Made by a program: the position numbers and the translations under genes
Notes under the pieces: model-generated
What the model was told of the DNA's origin: nothing
The model's database searches: none
What the model saw: only the letters and a program-made list of their open reading frames with translations
Assembly: GCA_963753385.1 (NCBI GenBank)
Contig: CAVWCC010000008.1
Span: 868,001-932,000, forward strand
Length of the DNA stretch: 64,000 nucleotides
Reading direction: 5' to 3'
Origin: JALZKA01 sp963753385
GTDB lineage: Bacteria; Actinomycetota; Thermoleophilia; Solirubrobacterales; 70-9
Part shown: in pieces, positions 42,134-49,844 of the stretch
Position numbering within the stretch: the stretch's first letter is position 1
Layout of the letters: every line of letters starts with the position of its first letter

Positions 42134-42658
42134 ATGGCCAAGCTCATCGACAGGCGCGTGACCGCCGAGATCGAGGGGGATTTCGTGGTCTTCCTGATCG
42201 GCATGCGGATCAACAGGTTCTGGAAGCCGTGGAAGTGGCTGCCGGTGTTCGTTGCAATGCCGAAGATGATCAGCGAGCTCGAAGACCGCCCTGATGCCGG
42301 GTTCCTCGGATACACCTTCAGTTGGGTCAGTCCGCGGAGCCCGCTGTTCGTCCAGTACTGGCGCTCGTTCGACCACCTCGAGAGCTACGCGCGAAGCAAG
42401 GACGCGGAGCACTGGCCGGCCTGGGTCGCGTTCAACAAGCGGGTTGGGTCGAGCGGCGACGTGGGGATCTGGCACGAGACGTACCTGGTCCCGGCGGGCC
42501 GGTACGAGTGCGTCTACAACAACATGCCGGCAACGGGCCTCGGCGCGGCCACGAACCTCGTCCCCGCCGCCGGCCGGAAGGCGACGGCCGCGAGCCGGGC
42601 TGGGGTTCGGGACGAGGCGTATCCCGAGGACGCCGGCACCGAGCGCATCGAGGTGTGA
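42134..42658 (+). CDS. DUF4188-like (monooxygenase-type dimeric barrel) protein
   Basis: 174-residue protein with the features of DUF4188 / 'monooxygenase family protein': FVVFLIGMRINRFWKPWKWLPVFVAMPKMI, DAGFLGYTFSWVSPRSPLFVQYWRSFDHL, HWPAWVAFNKRVGSSGDVGIWHETY and RYECVYNNMP. A ferredoxin-like dimeric alpha/beta barrel is expected and heme binding has been suggested for some relatives, but enzymatic role is unknown. Promoter-like GATAAT at 42099-42104 gives a leader of about 25 bases. Divergent from the SnoaL-like gene. Confidence 0.82.
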   Translation: MAKLIDRRVTAEIEGDFVVFLIGMRINRFWKPWKWLPVFVAMPKMISELEDRPDAGFLGYTFSWVSPRSPLFVQYWRSFDHLESYARSKDAEHWPAWVAFNKRVGSSGDVGIWHETYLVPAGRYECVYNNMPATGLGAATNLVPAAGRKATAASRAGVRDEAYPEDAGTERIEV

Positions 42659-42664
42659 CGCAGG

Positions 42665-43115
42665 CTAGTTCCTGGCCGCGGCGATCGCGCGCGATCGTCG
42701 CGGCGGTAGACGAGGCGCAACCCGGACCACGTCTCGTCGATCGCGCAGACCTTGTTGTCGACCATGCCCGCGCTCGACGCCGACGTCGCGCACGACGTCC
42801 TCGGTGATGTCCGTCGGGACTCCCGAGGAGCCCTTGGGCCAGGAGATCCATAGGCCCGCCGTCCACGTCGAGCGCGTCCATCAGCTTCGGCAGATGACGC
42901 TCGAACGCGCTCCGGCGGTTGAAGAACGCGACGACGACGTCGAGCCGTGGCGCGGAGGCGTTGCGCGGGACGCTCACACGACCGCGGACGGTCACGCCGT
43001 CCGGCAGCTCGCCCAGGGTGCCAGGGAACGTCGCGGGCGCGCCGCGGAACGCAACGCGGTCGCCCTCCTTGATGCCGAGCTTCTTCGGCAGCGGGGTGCC
43101 TGAGTATCCGGCCAC
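42665..43115 (-). pseudogene. DUF3052 family gene split by two frameshifts
   Basis: Begins normally at GTG 43115 with MAGYSGTPLPKKLGIKEGDRV and continues through LPDGVTVRGR and VVAFFNRRSAFERHLPKLMDAL to DVDGG near 42850. The family sequence then continues one base out of frame (LWISWPKGSSGVPTDITEDVV), and again after another single-base shift near 42765 (MVDNKVCAIDETWSGLRLVYRR). All conserved segments of the DUF3052 family are thus present but in three frames. Both shifts behave as single-base insertions. Either a young pseudogene or a sequence error. The 3' limit is taken at the nearest plausible stop. Confidence 0.75.
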
Positions 43116-43121
43116 GCGCGC

Positions 43122-43127
43122 TACTCT
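43122..43127 (+). promoter_or_regulatory. -10 element TACTCT for the lipase-like gene
   Basis: Eight bases before ATG 43136, inside the 20-base gap to the divergent DUF3052 gene. Confidence 0.4.
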
Positions 43128-43135
43128 GCCAGCCG

Positions 43136-44410
43136 ATGCCCGATGGCGAGCTGAAAGCGCTCGGGGACCTCGCGGCGGAGTACGCGGACAAGGCGGTGAC
43201 CAGCACTGTCCAGGGGGTCCATACGGCGGTCTCGGGCCGCGTGTTCGACGCGGTGGGCGCCGGGTCGACCCTGGCCCGCGCGACGCACGACGCGGTGTCT
43301 GACGGCGTCTACGGGGCTCTCCGCCTCAGCGGCCAGGGCGTGGGCATGGCGATCTCGGGAGCCTCACGGCTCGTCGGCGGGGAGGAGGAGCGGCAGACGA
43401 TCAGCTCGTCGCGGTTCGGGCGCGCTACACAGGCGGCGATCAATGGGCTGATCGGCGATCGCCTCGAGGACGACGAGAGCGCGCTGCGGATCAGGATGGC
43501 GCTCCGCCTGCCGGGACGTGACGTCGACGTGCGGCGCGAGGAGCTCGAGGCCGCGTTCGAGGAGAACACCGATCGTCTCGTGGTCTTCCTGCACGGACTG
43601 TGCGAGACAGAGGAGGCCTGGTGGCTCGGGACGCGGGCCGACCCGGCCGCCGGCGCGCCCGCGCCGCGCACCTACGGGGCCCGGCTCCGCGACGATCTCG
43701 GGTTCAGCCCGCTGTACCTGCGCTACAACAGCGGCCTCCATATCTCCGAGAACGGGCGGAGGCTCTCGTGGCTGCTGGAGGAGCTCTGTCGCGAATGGCC
43801 GGTGGAGGTGAGGGAGCTGGCCCTCGTCGGCCACTCGATGGGCGCCCTCGTCGCGCGGAGCGCCTGCCACGAGGCCGCCGACGAGGGGCGCGCATGGGTC
43901 GGCCGAACGCGCCACATGGTGTGCCTCGGGGCGCCGAACACGGGCTCATGGCTCGAGAAGTTCGTGAACGTCGGCGGCTGGGCGCTCCGGAACGTGCCGG
44001 AGTCGCGGCCCTTCGCCGACTTCCTCGAGCTGCGGAGCCCGGGCATCCGCGACCTGCGCTTCGGCTACCTGCGCGACGAGGACTGGCTCGGCCGCGATCC
44101 GGATGAGCCGCTCCACAACCGGGCGGCGCCGCCGGCGCCGGTGCCGGGAATCGCTTACCACTTCGTGTCGGGGGGCCTGACGGCGTCCGAGCGGCATCCC
44201 GTCGCCGCGGTTTTCGGCGACGTGCTGGTCCGGCGTGCGAGCGCGGCCCCGCCACGAGGGGCGGACGGCAAGCCGATCGGCGACGGCCAGCACGTGCAGG
44301 GCGCAAGCCACTTCCACCTGCTGAACCACCCGAGCGTCTACGAGCACGTGCGCGAGTGGCTCGGCTCCGGGTCAGCCGGCGAGCGCGCCGAAATATCATT
44401 GGAAGCGTGA
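43136..44410 (+). CDS. Lipase-like alpha/beta hydrolase
   Basis: 424 residues. The first 120 residues are an amphipathic, Ala/Val/Gly-rich region of unknown role (VQGVHTAVSGRVFDAVGAGSTLARATHDAVSDGV). The hydrolase core begins VVFLHGLCETEEAWW, with nucleophile elbow ALVGHSMGALVARSACH and a C-terminal His in GASHFHLLNHP. The arrangement resembles PGAP1-like or triacylglycerol-lipase-type proteins acting on long acyl substrates. No signal peptide or membrane helix. Overlaps the PRC-barrel gene by four bases (GTGA). Confidence 0.83.
   Translation: MPDGELKALGDLAAEYADKAVTSTVQGVHTAVSGRVFDAVGAGSTLARATHDAVSDGVYGALRLSGQGVGMAISGASRLVGGEEERQTISSSRFGRATQAAINGLIGDRLEDDESALRIRMALRLPGRDVDVRREELEAAFEENTDRLVVFLHGLCETEEAWWLGTRADPAAGAPAPRTYGARLRDDLGFSPLYLRYNSGLHISENGRRLSWLLEELCREWPVEVRELALVGHSMGALVARSACHEAADEGRAWVGRTRHMVCLGAPNTGSWLEKFVNVGGWALRNVPESRPFADFLELRSPGIRDLRFGYLRDEDWLGRDPDEPLHNRAAPPAPVPGIAYHFVSGGLTASERHPVAAVFGDVLVRRASAAPPRGADGKPIGDGQHVQGASHFHLLNHPSVYEHVREWLGSGSAGERAEISLEA
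44394..44399 (+). promoter_or_regulatory. -10 element TATCAT for the PRC-barrel gene
   Basis: Inside the 3' end of the lipase-like gene; ends 7 bases before GTG 44407. Confidence 0.45.
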
Positions 44411-44730
44411 GCGAGCGCGACGACGGCCACGCCGTCCACTACCTGACGGTCTCCCGCGGGACGCCGATCTACGGCTCCGACGGCGAGCAGGTCGGCGAGG
44501 TCGTCCGGGTCCTCGACAACCACCGGGAGCACATCCTCGACGGGATCGTGTTCGAGGACGAGGACGGCACCGTCCGGTTCGTCGACGGGCCCGAGGTCCA
44601 ACGGACCTTCGAGCGGGCGGTGGAGCTGAACATCGACGCCGCGGCCGCGCGCCAGCTCGGGCCGCCGCCCTCGCACGGCGTGACCGATGCGGTCAAGAAC
44701 AGCCGGCTCGGCCGGCTGTTCGGTGGCTAG
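44407..44730 (+). CDS. PRC-barrel-like small protein
   Basis: 107 residues. The strand pattern VSRGTPIYGSDGEQVGEVVRVLDNHREHILDGIVFEDEDG is that of a PRC-barrel domain, found in ribosome maturation factor RimM, photosynthetic reaction centre H subunits and many stress proteins. The C-terminal third is helical and basic (VTDAVKNSRLGRLFGG). Function unknown. GTG 44407 overlaps the lipase stop. Confidence 0.75.
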   Translation: MSERDDGHAVHYLTVSRGTPIYGSDGEQVGEVVRVLDNHREHILDGIVFEDEDGTVRFVDGPEVQRTFERAVELNIDAAAARQLGPPPSHGVTDAVKNSRLGRLFGG

Positions 44731-44789
44731 GGCAGCCTCGGGCGCTCACGCTTGCGACGGCGATCGTCGTCGCGGGGTTATGCGGGCCC

Positions 44790-45788
44790 GTGGACGCCCA
44801 CGGCGGCTCGGGGCCTGCGGTGCACGTGTACAACCTGGGCAAGGTCGATCTGCCCGACGCTGGCCCGCGCGGCCCGCTGCCGGTGCGAATCTGGGGCGCG
44901 ATCGGCGTGCCCGCCGGCCCGGGGCCACATCCGCTGGTCGTCGTCGCCCACGGGCGCCACGGCGACGGCTGCCCGATCGACGACCAGGACTTCCCGACGT
45001 GGCCGTGCTTCGCGTCCGAGCAGCGCAACGACCTCGGCCTTCGCCATGTCGTGCGGGCGCTGGCCGAGCGCGGCTTCGTCGCGATCGCCCCGGACCTGAA
45101 CGGCGCCTTCACCGCCGGTTGGGGCGAGCCGAACGACCGCGCGCGCTGGCCGCGCGTCGTGAACCGGACCCTGCGGCCGCTGGCGGCCGACGCTACGGAC
45201 GGCGGGACCCGGTTCGGGACGGAGATGGCGGGGAAGCTCGACCTGACCCGGATCGGCGTCCTCGGCCATTCGCTCTCGGGCTTCAACGCGGCGCGCTTCG
45301 CCCGGTTCCGGGCCGACAACACGAGTGCGGCCGAGGTCGCGAGCGGGCGCGGCCCGCTGAGCGCGGCGTTCCTGCTGGCGCCGGTCGCCGGCTCGGGCAG
45401 CCTGCCCGACATCGAGGCCGCGGTCGTGCTGGCCTCGTGCGACGGCGATACCGGTGACGCGGGCCGCCGTTACCTGCTTCGCGCCCGCCGCACCCCGGGG
45501 CGGAGCGAGCCGCTTCACCTGCCGAGGCTGATCGGCGCGAACCACAACTACTTCAACCGCACCCTGGCGCGACTGGAGCAGGACGACGCGATGGGGCTCG
45601 GCGCCCGCTGCCGGCCGGGCCGGCGGCTCTCGGGCCGCCAGCAGCAGCACTGGCTCGGCCGGGCCGCCACCGGCTTCTTCAGGACCGTGCTCAGCGGCGC
45701 CCCGCGCCCCCGATGGTTGCGGTTGCACGGGCGACCACCTGTCCGTGCCTACGGGCGCAGGGTCGAGATCAGCCGGTTCGTGCCCTAA
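44790..45788 (+). CDS. Secreted alpha/beta hydrolase (dienelactone-hydrolase-like); signal peptide out of frame
   Basis: 332 residues from the only in-frame start, GTG 44790. The hydrolase core has VVVAHGRHGDGCP, APDLNGAF, nucleophile elbow GVLGHSLSGFNA and the His region GANHNYFN. The same frame upstream encodes a textbook signal sequence (LTLATAIVVAGLCGPVDAHGG) but has no start codon. A GTG at 44723, overlapping the PRC stop, begins MARAAS and would join that signal peptide if one G of the GGG at 44740-44742 were absent. So the true gene is probably 44723-45788 with a single-base insertion (real or sequencing). Substrate unknown; two Cys pairs suggest an exported enzyme. Confidence 0.75.
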   Translation: MDAHGGSGPAVHVYNLGKVDLPDAGPRGPLPVRIWGAIGVPAGPGPHPLVVVAHGRHGDGCPIDDQDFPTWPCFASEQRNDLGLRHVVRALAERGFVAIAPDLNGAFTAGWGEPNDRARWPRVVNRTLRPLAADATDGGTRFGTEMAGKLDLTRIGVLGHSLSGFNAARFARFRADNTSAAEVASGRGPLSAAFLLAPVAGSGSLPDIEAAVVLASCDGDTGDAGRRYLLRARRTPGRSEPLHLPRLIGANHNYFNRTLARLEQDDAMGLGARCRPGRRLSGRQQQHWLGRAATGFFRTVLSGAPRPRWLRLHGRPPVRAYGRRVEISRFVP

Positions 45789-45801
45789 TGGGAGGACGGA
45801 G

Positions 45802-46158
45802 TTATGTAGACCCGGGCTGTGTTGCGTCGTACTCCGCGACCAACCGCTTGGGTGCGCGCCGCCGCCACGACTCGATCACCAGCTCGCGCAGCTCCCCGGG
45901 GTCGACGCTCTCGAGGTTGACGAGGACCATCGGCCAGTCCTGATAATGCGGGGTAACCAGGAAGGTCGTGGGGGAGGACTGAACGAGCGCCTCACGCTCC
46001 ATGAAGTCGACGAAGAGGACCAGGTGCTCGGAGTCCTCGCGCAGGCGCGCAAACAGCTTCTTACGCACCTTGAGCGCCGGCGTGCCATACGAGGTGCCGA
46101 GCTCGACCTCAGGAAGCTCGGCCTGGGCGAGGGTTACGACATGGTCCCAGTCAGGCAC
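45802..46158 (-). CDS. MmcQ/YjbR-family protein
   Basis: 118-residue CyaY-like-fold protein: LAQAELPEVELGTSYGTPALKVRKKLFARLRED, LVLFVDFMEREAL, FLVTPHYQDWPMVLVNLESVD and ELVIESWRRRAPKRLV match MmcQ/YjbR proteins. They are often called DNA-binding but the biological role is poorly known. GTG 46158. It converges with the hydrolase gene, 13 bases apart. Confidence 0.88.
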   Translation of the reverse strand: MPDWDHVVTLAQAELPEVELGTSYGTPALKVRKKLFARLREDSEHLVLFVDFMEREALVQSSPTTFLVTPHYQDWPMVLVNLESVDPGELRELVIESWRRRAPKRLVAEYDATQPGST

Positions 46159-46247
46159 GGATTGAATGCTCGCTAACGCAGATTATGACGCCCTGACGCC
46201 TGGACGCCGATAGCTGCGCGTCGCGGACAAGCACGCTCTCGTGTTTT

Positions 46248-47120
46248 CTACGCGCTCGCGACTCCACCCCGACCGTGCGATCGCTCGATCACGGCATGGC
46301 GCCAGATCAAGAACTCGAGCTGCTTGCGTCCTCCCGGTGCGTGCTCTTCGAGCAAGTCCACGAGAGCCAGCGTGTCAGCATTAGAAAACACTGCCCAAAC
46401 GGCTGACGGGTTCAGCCGGCCAGTTCGCGGTATGCGTGGACCGTATACGCGACCAACCCCGGTCGAATCGCGCAGGATGTGGAGCAGCGGCATCTCATCG
46501 GCTCGTACGTGAATCTGAAACCGCACGCGTCCATTCGAGTCGATGTTGAAGTGTCCCTCTGCCGTAATGAAGCCCGCGACGTATGCCTGCCAGCCGTCGT
46601 CCGAGAGAGGTGCACTCGCCGGGTCGCCGTGTGGTGGCGGCTTGTAGCTGTTCGCGAGCTGAATCTCGGCTTTCCATCTCGGAAAGGGTTTCCAGTCGCC
46701 AGGCGTGAGTCGTTTAGTGGCGTCATCACCTACCCAATGGAGCACGCTTTCCCGCCATGGTGTGTATGCCGCCTTCTTGTGCCCGCGGAACGGGAAAGCA
46801 TCGATCACCCCTATGAGGCGTCGGCAGTCGCTCTTGGCACCTACCATCCATCGCACCTGAGGGTGCGAGGTGCGACGGGCACCCTCATACGTGATCCGGC
46901 CAATGTTGGTCGCCGTCTGTAACGCGCGCACTAGGTCTGCATCGTCTGCGCGGGCCACGAGGCTGAAGGTTGGCCGATATCCATAGCCGCGAGTCCGCTT
47001 TGCGATCGTGAAGCATCCTTCGCCCTCAATGAAGCCGGAGAGGAACGCGCCCATCTCCGTCGATACGTCAGGAAACCCGCCCTCAGGAATCCGGCCGTTT
47101 GTGCTTCCGACTGGGCGCAT
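46248..47120 (-). CDS. Free-standing LAGLIDADG homing endonuclease
   Basis: 290 residues with two LAGLIDADG helices, FLSGFIEGEG (about 26-35) and YVAGFITAEG (about 180-189); the acidic residue at the metal-binding position is kept in both, so a single-chain two-domain nuclease is expected. Each half continues with the RXXFSLVAR / RVRFQIHVR strand of the family. No intein or intron borders are visible and neighbours are intact, so it is an independent mobile gene. Base composition is visibly less GC-rich than the surroundings. ATG 47120 is preceded on its strand by an SOS-box-like sequence. Confidence 0.88.
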   Translation of the reverse strand: MRPVGSTNGRIPEGGFPDVSTEMGAFLSGFIEGEGCFTIAKRTRGYGYRPTFSLVARADDADLVRALQTATNIGRITYEGARRTSHPQVRWMVGAKSDCRRLIGVIDAFPFRGHKKAAYTPWRESVLHWVGDDATKRLTPGDWKPFPRWKAEIQLANSYKPPPHGDPASAPLSDDGWQAYVAGFITAEGHFNIDSNGRVRFQIHVRADEMPLLHILRDSTGVGRVYGPRIPRTGRLNPSAVWAVFSNADTLALVDLLEEHAPGGRKQLEFLIWRHAVIERSHGRGGVASA

Positions 47121-47147
47121 CCAGAAAGGTTGGCGTCTGCGCCGGAC

Positions 47148-47161
47148 AGAACGTGTGTTCG
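47148..47161 (-). promoter_or_regulatory. SOS-box-like sequence upstream of the homing endonuclease
   Basis: On the minus strand it reads CGAACACACGTTCT, matching the Gram-positive LexA consensus CGAAC-N4-GTTC in all fixed positions but the last. It lies 27-41 bases before the endonuclease ATG, in a 56-base gap after the ELWxxDGT gene. Confidence 0.35.
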
Positions 47162-47176
47162 TGTGAGTCCCCCGCG

Positions 47177-48412
47177 TCAGTCGCAGAACGGATGTGAGCT
47201 GTTGGACCCGGGGTTGATGTTCTTGACGAGCTTGGTGCCGCCCGCGGTGCCGTCGCTCGTCCACAGCTCGAAACCGTGGGTGCCGTCGTCTGCCGAGAAG
47301 TAGACGCGCTTTCCGAGCCGCAGGATCTGGCACGGATTCGAGCCGGTCGATCCCGGGATGATGTCCTTCACGCGCTTCGTCCCGTTGGCGGTTCCGTCGG
47401 TTCGCCAGGGCTCGGAGCCCGAGGCGTCGGTGGCGTCGAAGATCAGGAGGTCGCCCAAGCGCGCGAACCCGTGCGGATCCGAGGATTCGCCGGCAGGCTC
47501 CGGCACTATCTCCTTGAGCAGCTTCGTCCCGTCCGCCGTGCCGTCGGTTCGGAAGAGCTCATACCCCGTGTCGCCGTCCGTGGCCGCGAAGTACAGCCGG
47601 TTCCCGAGGCGGGTCAGGTCATCGGGAAACGACCCGTCGGCATCCGGCCAGATGTCCTTGACGAGCTGCGTCCCGGCCGCGGTGCCGTTCGTGCGGAACA
47701 GCTCGACCCCCGCCGTCGGGTCACCCGCCTGGAAGTACAGCCGGTTACCGAGCCGGGCCAGTTCGCTGGGAAACGACCCGTCGGCATCCGGCCAGATGTC
47801 CTTGACGAGCTTCGTGCCCGCCTTGGTGCCGTCCGTGCGCCAGAGCTCCGCGCCGACCTCGCCATCGTTTGCCTGGAAATAGGCGTGGTTGCCGAGCTTC
47901 TCGAAATCGCTCGGAAACGACCCGCCGCCGGGGAAGATGTCCTTGACGAGCTTCGTGCCCGCCTTGGTGCCGTCCGTCCGCCAGAGCTCGCCGCCGTCGC
48001 CGTCGGAGGCTTGGAAGAGGATCCACTTCCCGAATCTCGTCAGCCATCTGGGATTGGAGCTGTCGCTCCCCGGGAGGATGTCCTTCACCCGCTTCGTCCC
48101 AGTCTTGCTGCCGTCGCTCCGCCACAGCTCCGTGCCCGCGCCAGGCGTCCCTGCCTGGAAGTAGACATGCTTCCCGAGCTTCGCGAAGTTGAACGGGCCG
48201 GAGCCGGTGCTCCCGGGATAGATGTCCCTCACGCGCTTCGTGCCGCGCCGAGTGCCGTCGGACTTCCACAGCTCGTAGCCGGCACTGACGTCGGTCGCTC
48301 CGAACAGCAGTTCGCCGCCGAGCTTCGCGCCGTCCGCGGCGTGCGCCTGCCCCGCGCCCATGCTCAGCAGGAGCGCGACGCCCAGCGCCACGCGAATCCC
48401 CCGCGTCCTCAC
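47177..48412 (-). CDS. Secreted ELWxxDGT repeat protein
   Basis: 411 residues. Residues 1-25 form a signal peptide (RVALGVALLLSMGAGQAHA). The rest is eight repeats of about 48 residues, each with an ELWxxDGT-type core (YELWKSDGT, TELWRSDGS, GELWRTDGT, AELWRTDGT, VELFRTNGT, YELFRTDGT, SEPWRTDGT, FELWTSDGT) and a KxVKDIxPG segment. This is the ELWxxDGT domain, seen in large surface proteins of many bacteria, with unknown function; a propeller is likely. The protein ends with HPFCD right after the last repeat. Neighbouring units are almost identical at DNA level. Confidence 0.9.
   Translation of the reverse strand: MRTRGIRVALGVALLLSMGAGQAHAADGAKLGGELLFGATDVSAGYELWKSDGTRRGTKRVRDIYPGSTGSGPFNFAKLGKHVYFQAGTPGAGTELWRSDGSKTGTKRVKDILPGSDSSNPRWLTRFGKWILFQASDGDGGELWRTDGTKAGTKLVKDIFPGGGSFPSDFEKLGNHAYFQANDGEVGAELWRTDGTKAGTKLVKDIWPDADGSFPSELARLGNRLYFQAGDPTAGVELFRTNGTAAGTQLVKDIWPDADGSFPDDLTRLGNRLYFAATDGDTGYELFRTDGTADGTKLLKEIVPEPAGESSDPHGFARLGDLLIFDATDASGSEPWRTDGTANGTKRVKDIIPGSTGSNPCQILRLGKRVYFSADDGTHGFELWTSDGTAGGTKLVKNINPGSNSSHPFCD
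47624..47811 (-). repeat. Near-identical 144-base tandem units in the ELWxxDGT gene
   Basis: A segment of more than 40 bases beginning GGGAAACGACCCGTC at 47624 recurs at 47768, exactly 144 bases (48 codons) later, almost unchanged. This points to recent unit duplication. Confidence 0.7.
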
Positions 48413-48429
48413 ACCCCGAGCTTAGTTGA

Positions 48430-48984
48430 TCAGTTGAGCGACGGGTCCTCCGGCATGCGTGAGATCAGCGCGTATTGGCCTCCCTTGCGGGCCAGGACGT
48501 CGTTCCAAAGCGATTCGGGGTCGTCCGGGAACAGCTCGCGCGGGATCGGGGCCTCGACGATCCACGACTCCTGCTCCATCTCGGCTTCGAGCTGGCCGGG
48601 GCCCCAGCCGGAATAGCCCGCGTAGAAGCGCCCGCGACGGACTGCCGGCGCCAGCTCCTCCACGTCGGTCTCGGCCGCCGCCAGGCCGACATCGGCGACC
48701 ACCAGCCAAGCGGCGGCCTCCGGGTCGGAGAACTCGGCGAGGAGCACCACCGCCTGCGGCTGGACGGGACCGCCGATGAACAGCGGATCGTCGCCCGCGA
48801 TCTCCTCCAGCGCCGGCAGGAGATCGCGCGCCGGCGCCTCCGCAGGCCGGTTCAGCACGATGCCCATCGCGCCCTCCTCGTTGTGCTCGGTCATCAGGAC
48901 GACCGAGCGGGCGAAGTTCGGGTCGATCAGCGCGGGCGATGCGATCAGGAGCTTGCCGCGGAATGAGTCGTCCACGCCGTCCAT
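48430..48984 (-). CDS. YqgE/AlgH family protein
   Basis: 184 residues of the UPF0301 family: FRGKLLIASPALIDPNFARSVVLMTEHNEEGAMGIVLNRP, LFIGGPVQPQAVVLL and the FYAGYSGWGPGQLEAEMEQESW signature. Function is unclear despite the historic AlgH (transcriptional regulator) label. ATG 48984 gives the canonical N-terminus; longer readings upstream run into the divergent thioredoxin gene. Note CGATAATG at the start itself. Confidence 0.93.
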   Translation of the reverse strand: MDGVDDSFRGKLLIASPALIDPNFARSVVLMTEHNEEGAMGIVLNRPAEAPARDLLPALEEIAGDDPLFIGGPVQPQAVVLLAEFSDPEAAAWLVVADVGLAAAETDVEELAPAVRRGRFYAGYSGWGPGQLEAEMEQESWIVEAPIPRELFPDDPESLWNDVLARKGGQYALISRMPEDPSLN

Positions 48985-49046
48985 TATCGACCACCGGCCG
49001 CCTCGCGCCGGGTCTACATAACGCGGGGCCGGCCCACACGCCCCGT

Positions 49047-49052
49047 TACCCT
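49047..49052 (+). promoter_or_regulatory. -10 element TACCCT for the thioredoxin gene
   Basis: Ends 7 bases before GTG 49060, in the 75-base gap to divergent yqgE. Confidence 0.45.
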
Positions 49053-49059
49053 CGATTGC

Positions 49060-49827
49060 GTGATCTTCGACGTGACCGAGGCGGACTTCGAGGCCCGTGT
49101 GATCGAGCGGTCGCGCGAGGTTCCGGTGGTCGTCGACTTCTGGGCCGAGTGGTGCGGTCCCTGCCGCCAGCTCACGCCCGCCCTCGAGGCGGCCGTACGC
49201 GGTCGCGACGGCGCCGTCGAGCTTGCGAAGCTCGACGTCGATGCGAACCAGATGCTCGCCCAGGCATTCGGTGTCCAGGGGATCCCGGCCGTCAAGGCGT
49301 TCCGCGACGGCCGTATCGCCGGCCAGTTCACCGGCGCGATCCCGCCGGCGCAGGTCGAGAAGTTCCTGGACACCCTCCTCCCTTCCGAGGCCGACCAGCT
49401 CACCGACGCGGGCGACGAAGCCTCGCTTCGCGCCGCGCTCGAGCAGGACCCTCGCCACGGCCGTGCCGCGGTCGCGCTGGGGCGGCTCCTGATCAGCCGC
49501 GGTGACCGCGACGAGGCCCGGGCGCTCCTCGCCGACCACGCCAAGTCCGACTTCCTGGCCGGCGGGCTGCTCGCACGCCTCGAGCTCGAGTCCCGCGCTG
49601 CCGGCAACGGCGACGACGGCGACGAGGAGAGCGCCGCGTTCGCCGCGTGGGACGACGGCAGGCCCGCCGACGCGCTGGAGCTGCTCCAGTCCGCGATCGC
49701 CGCCGAGGGCAACCCCGAGCGCCGCGACCTGATCCGCCAGGTGATGGTCGCGATCTTCACCGAGCTCGGCCCCGATCACCCGCTCGCCTCGGAGCATCGC
49801 CGCCGGCTCGCGGCGGCACTCAACTAG
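49060..49827 (+). CDS. Thioredoxin with C-terminal TPR region (CnoX/YbbN-like)
   Basis: 255 residues. The thioredoxin domain (1-110) has the redox motif WCGPC in DFWAEWCGPCRQLTPAL and cis-proline in GIPAVKAF. Residues 120-255 form two or three TPR-like helical hairpins (AALEQDPRHGRAAVALGRLLISRGDRDEARALL, AFAAWDDGRPADALELLQSAI, LGPDHPLASEHRRRLAAAL). This architecture is that of CnoX (YbbN), a redox chaperone holdase; unlike E. coli CnoX both cysteines of the active site are kept. Followed 17 bases later by ccdA, which moves electrons across the membrane, so the pair may form a reductive relay. Confidence 0.9.
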   Translation: MIFDVTEADFEARVIERSREVPVVVDFWAEWCGPCRQLTPALEAAVRGRDGAVELAKLDVDANQMLAQAFGVQGIPAVKAFRDGRIAGQFTGAIPPAQVEKFLDTLLPSEADQLTDAGDEASLRAALEQDPRHGRAAVALGRLLISRGDRDEARALLADHAKSDFLAGGLLARLELESRAAGNGDDGDEESAAFAAWDDGRPADALELLQSAIAAEGNPERRDLIRQVMVAIFTELGPDHPLASEHRRRLAAALN

Positions 49828-49844
49828 CCCCGGGAACCCTCGCC

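Noticed and set aside
44687..45457. Alternative 256-codon frame over the secreted hydrolase
   Set aside because: Arg/Gly-rich shadow; only its first codons (GTG 44723 onward) matter as a possible start of the frameshifted hydrolase.
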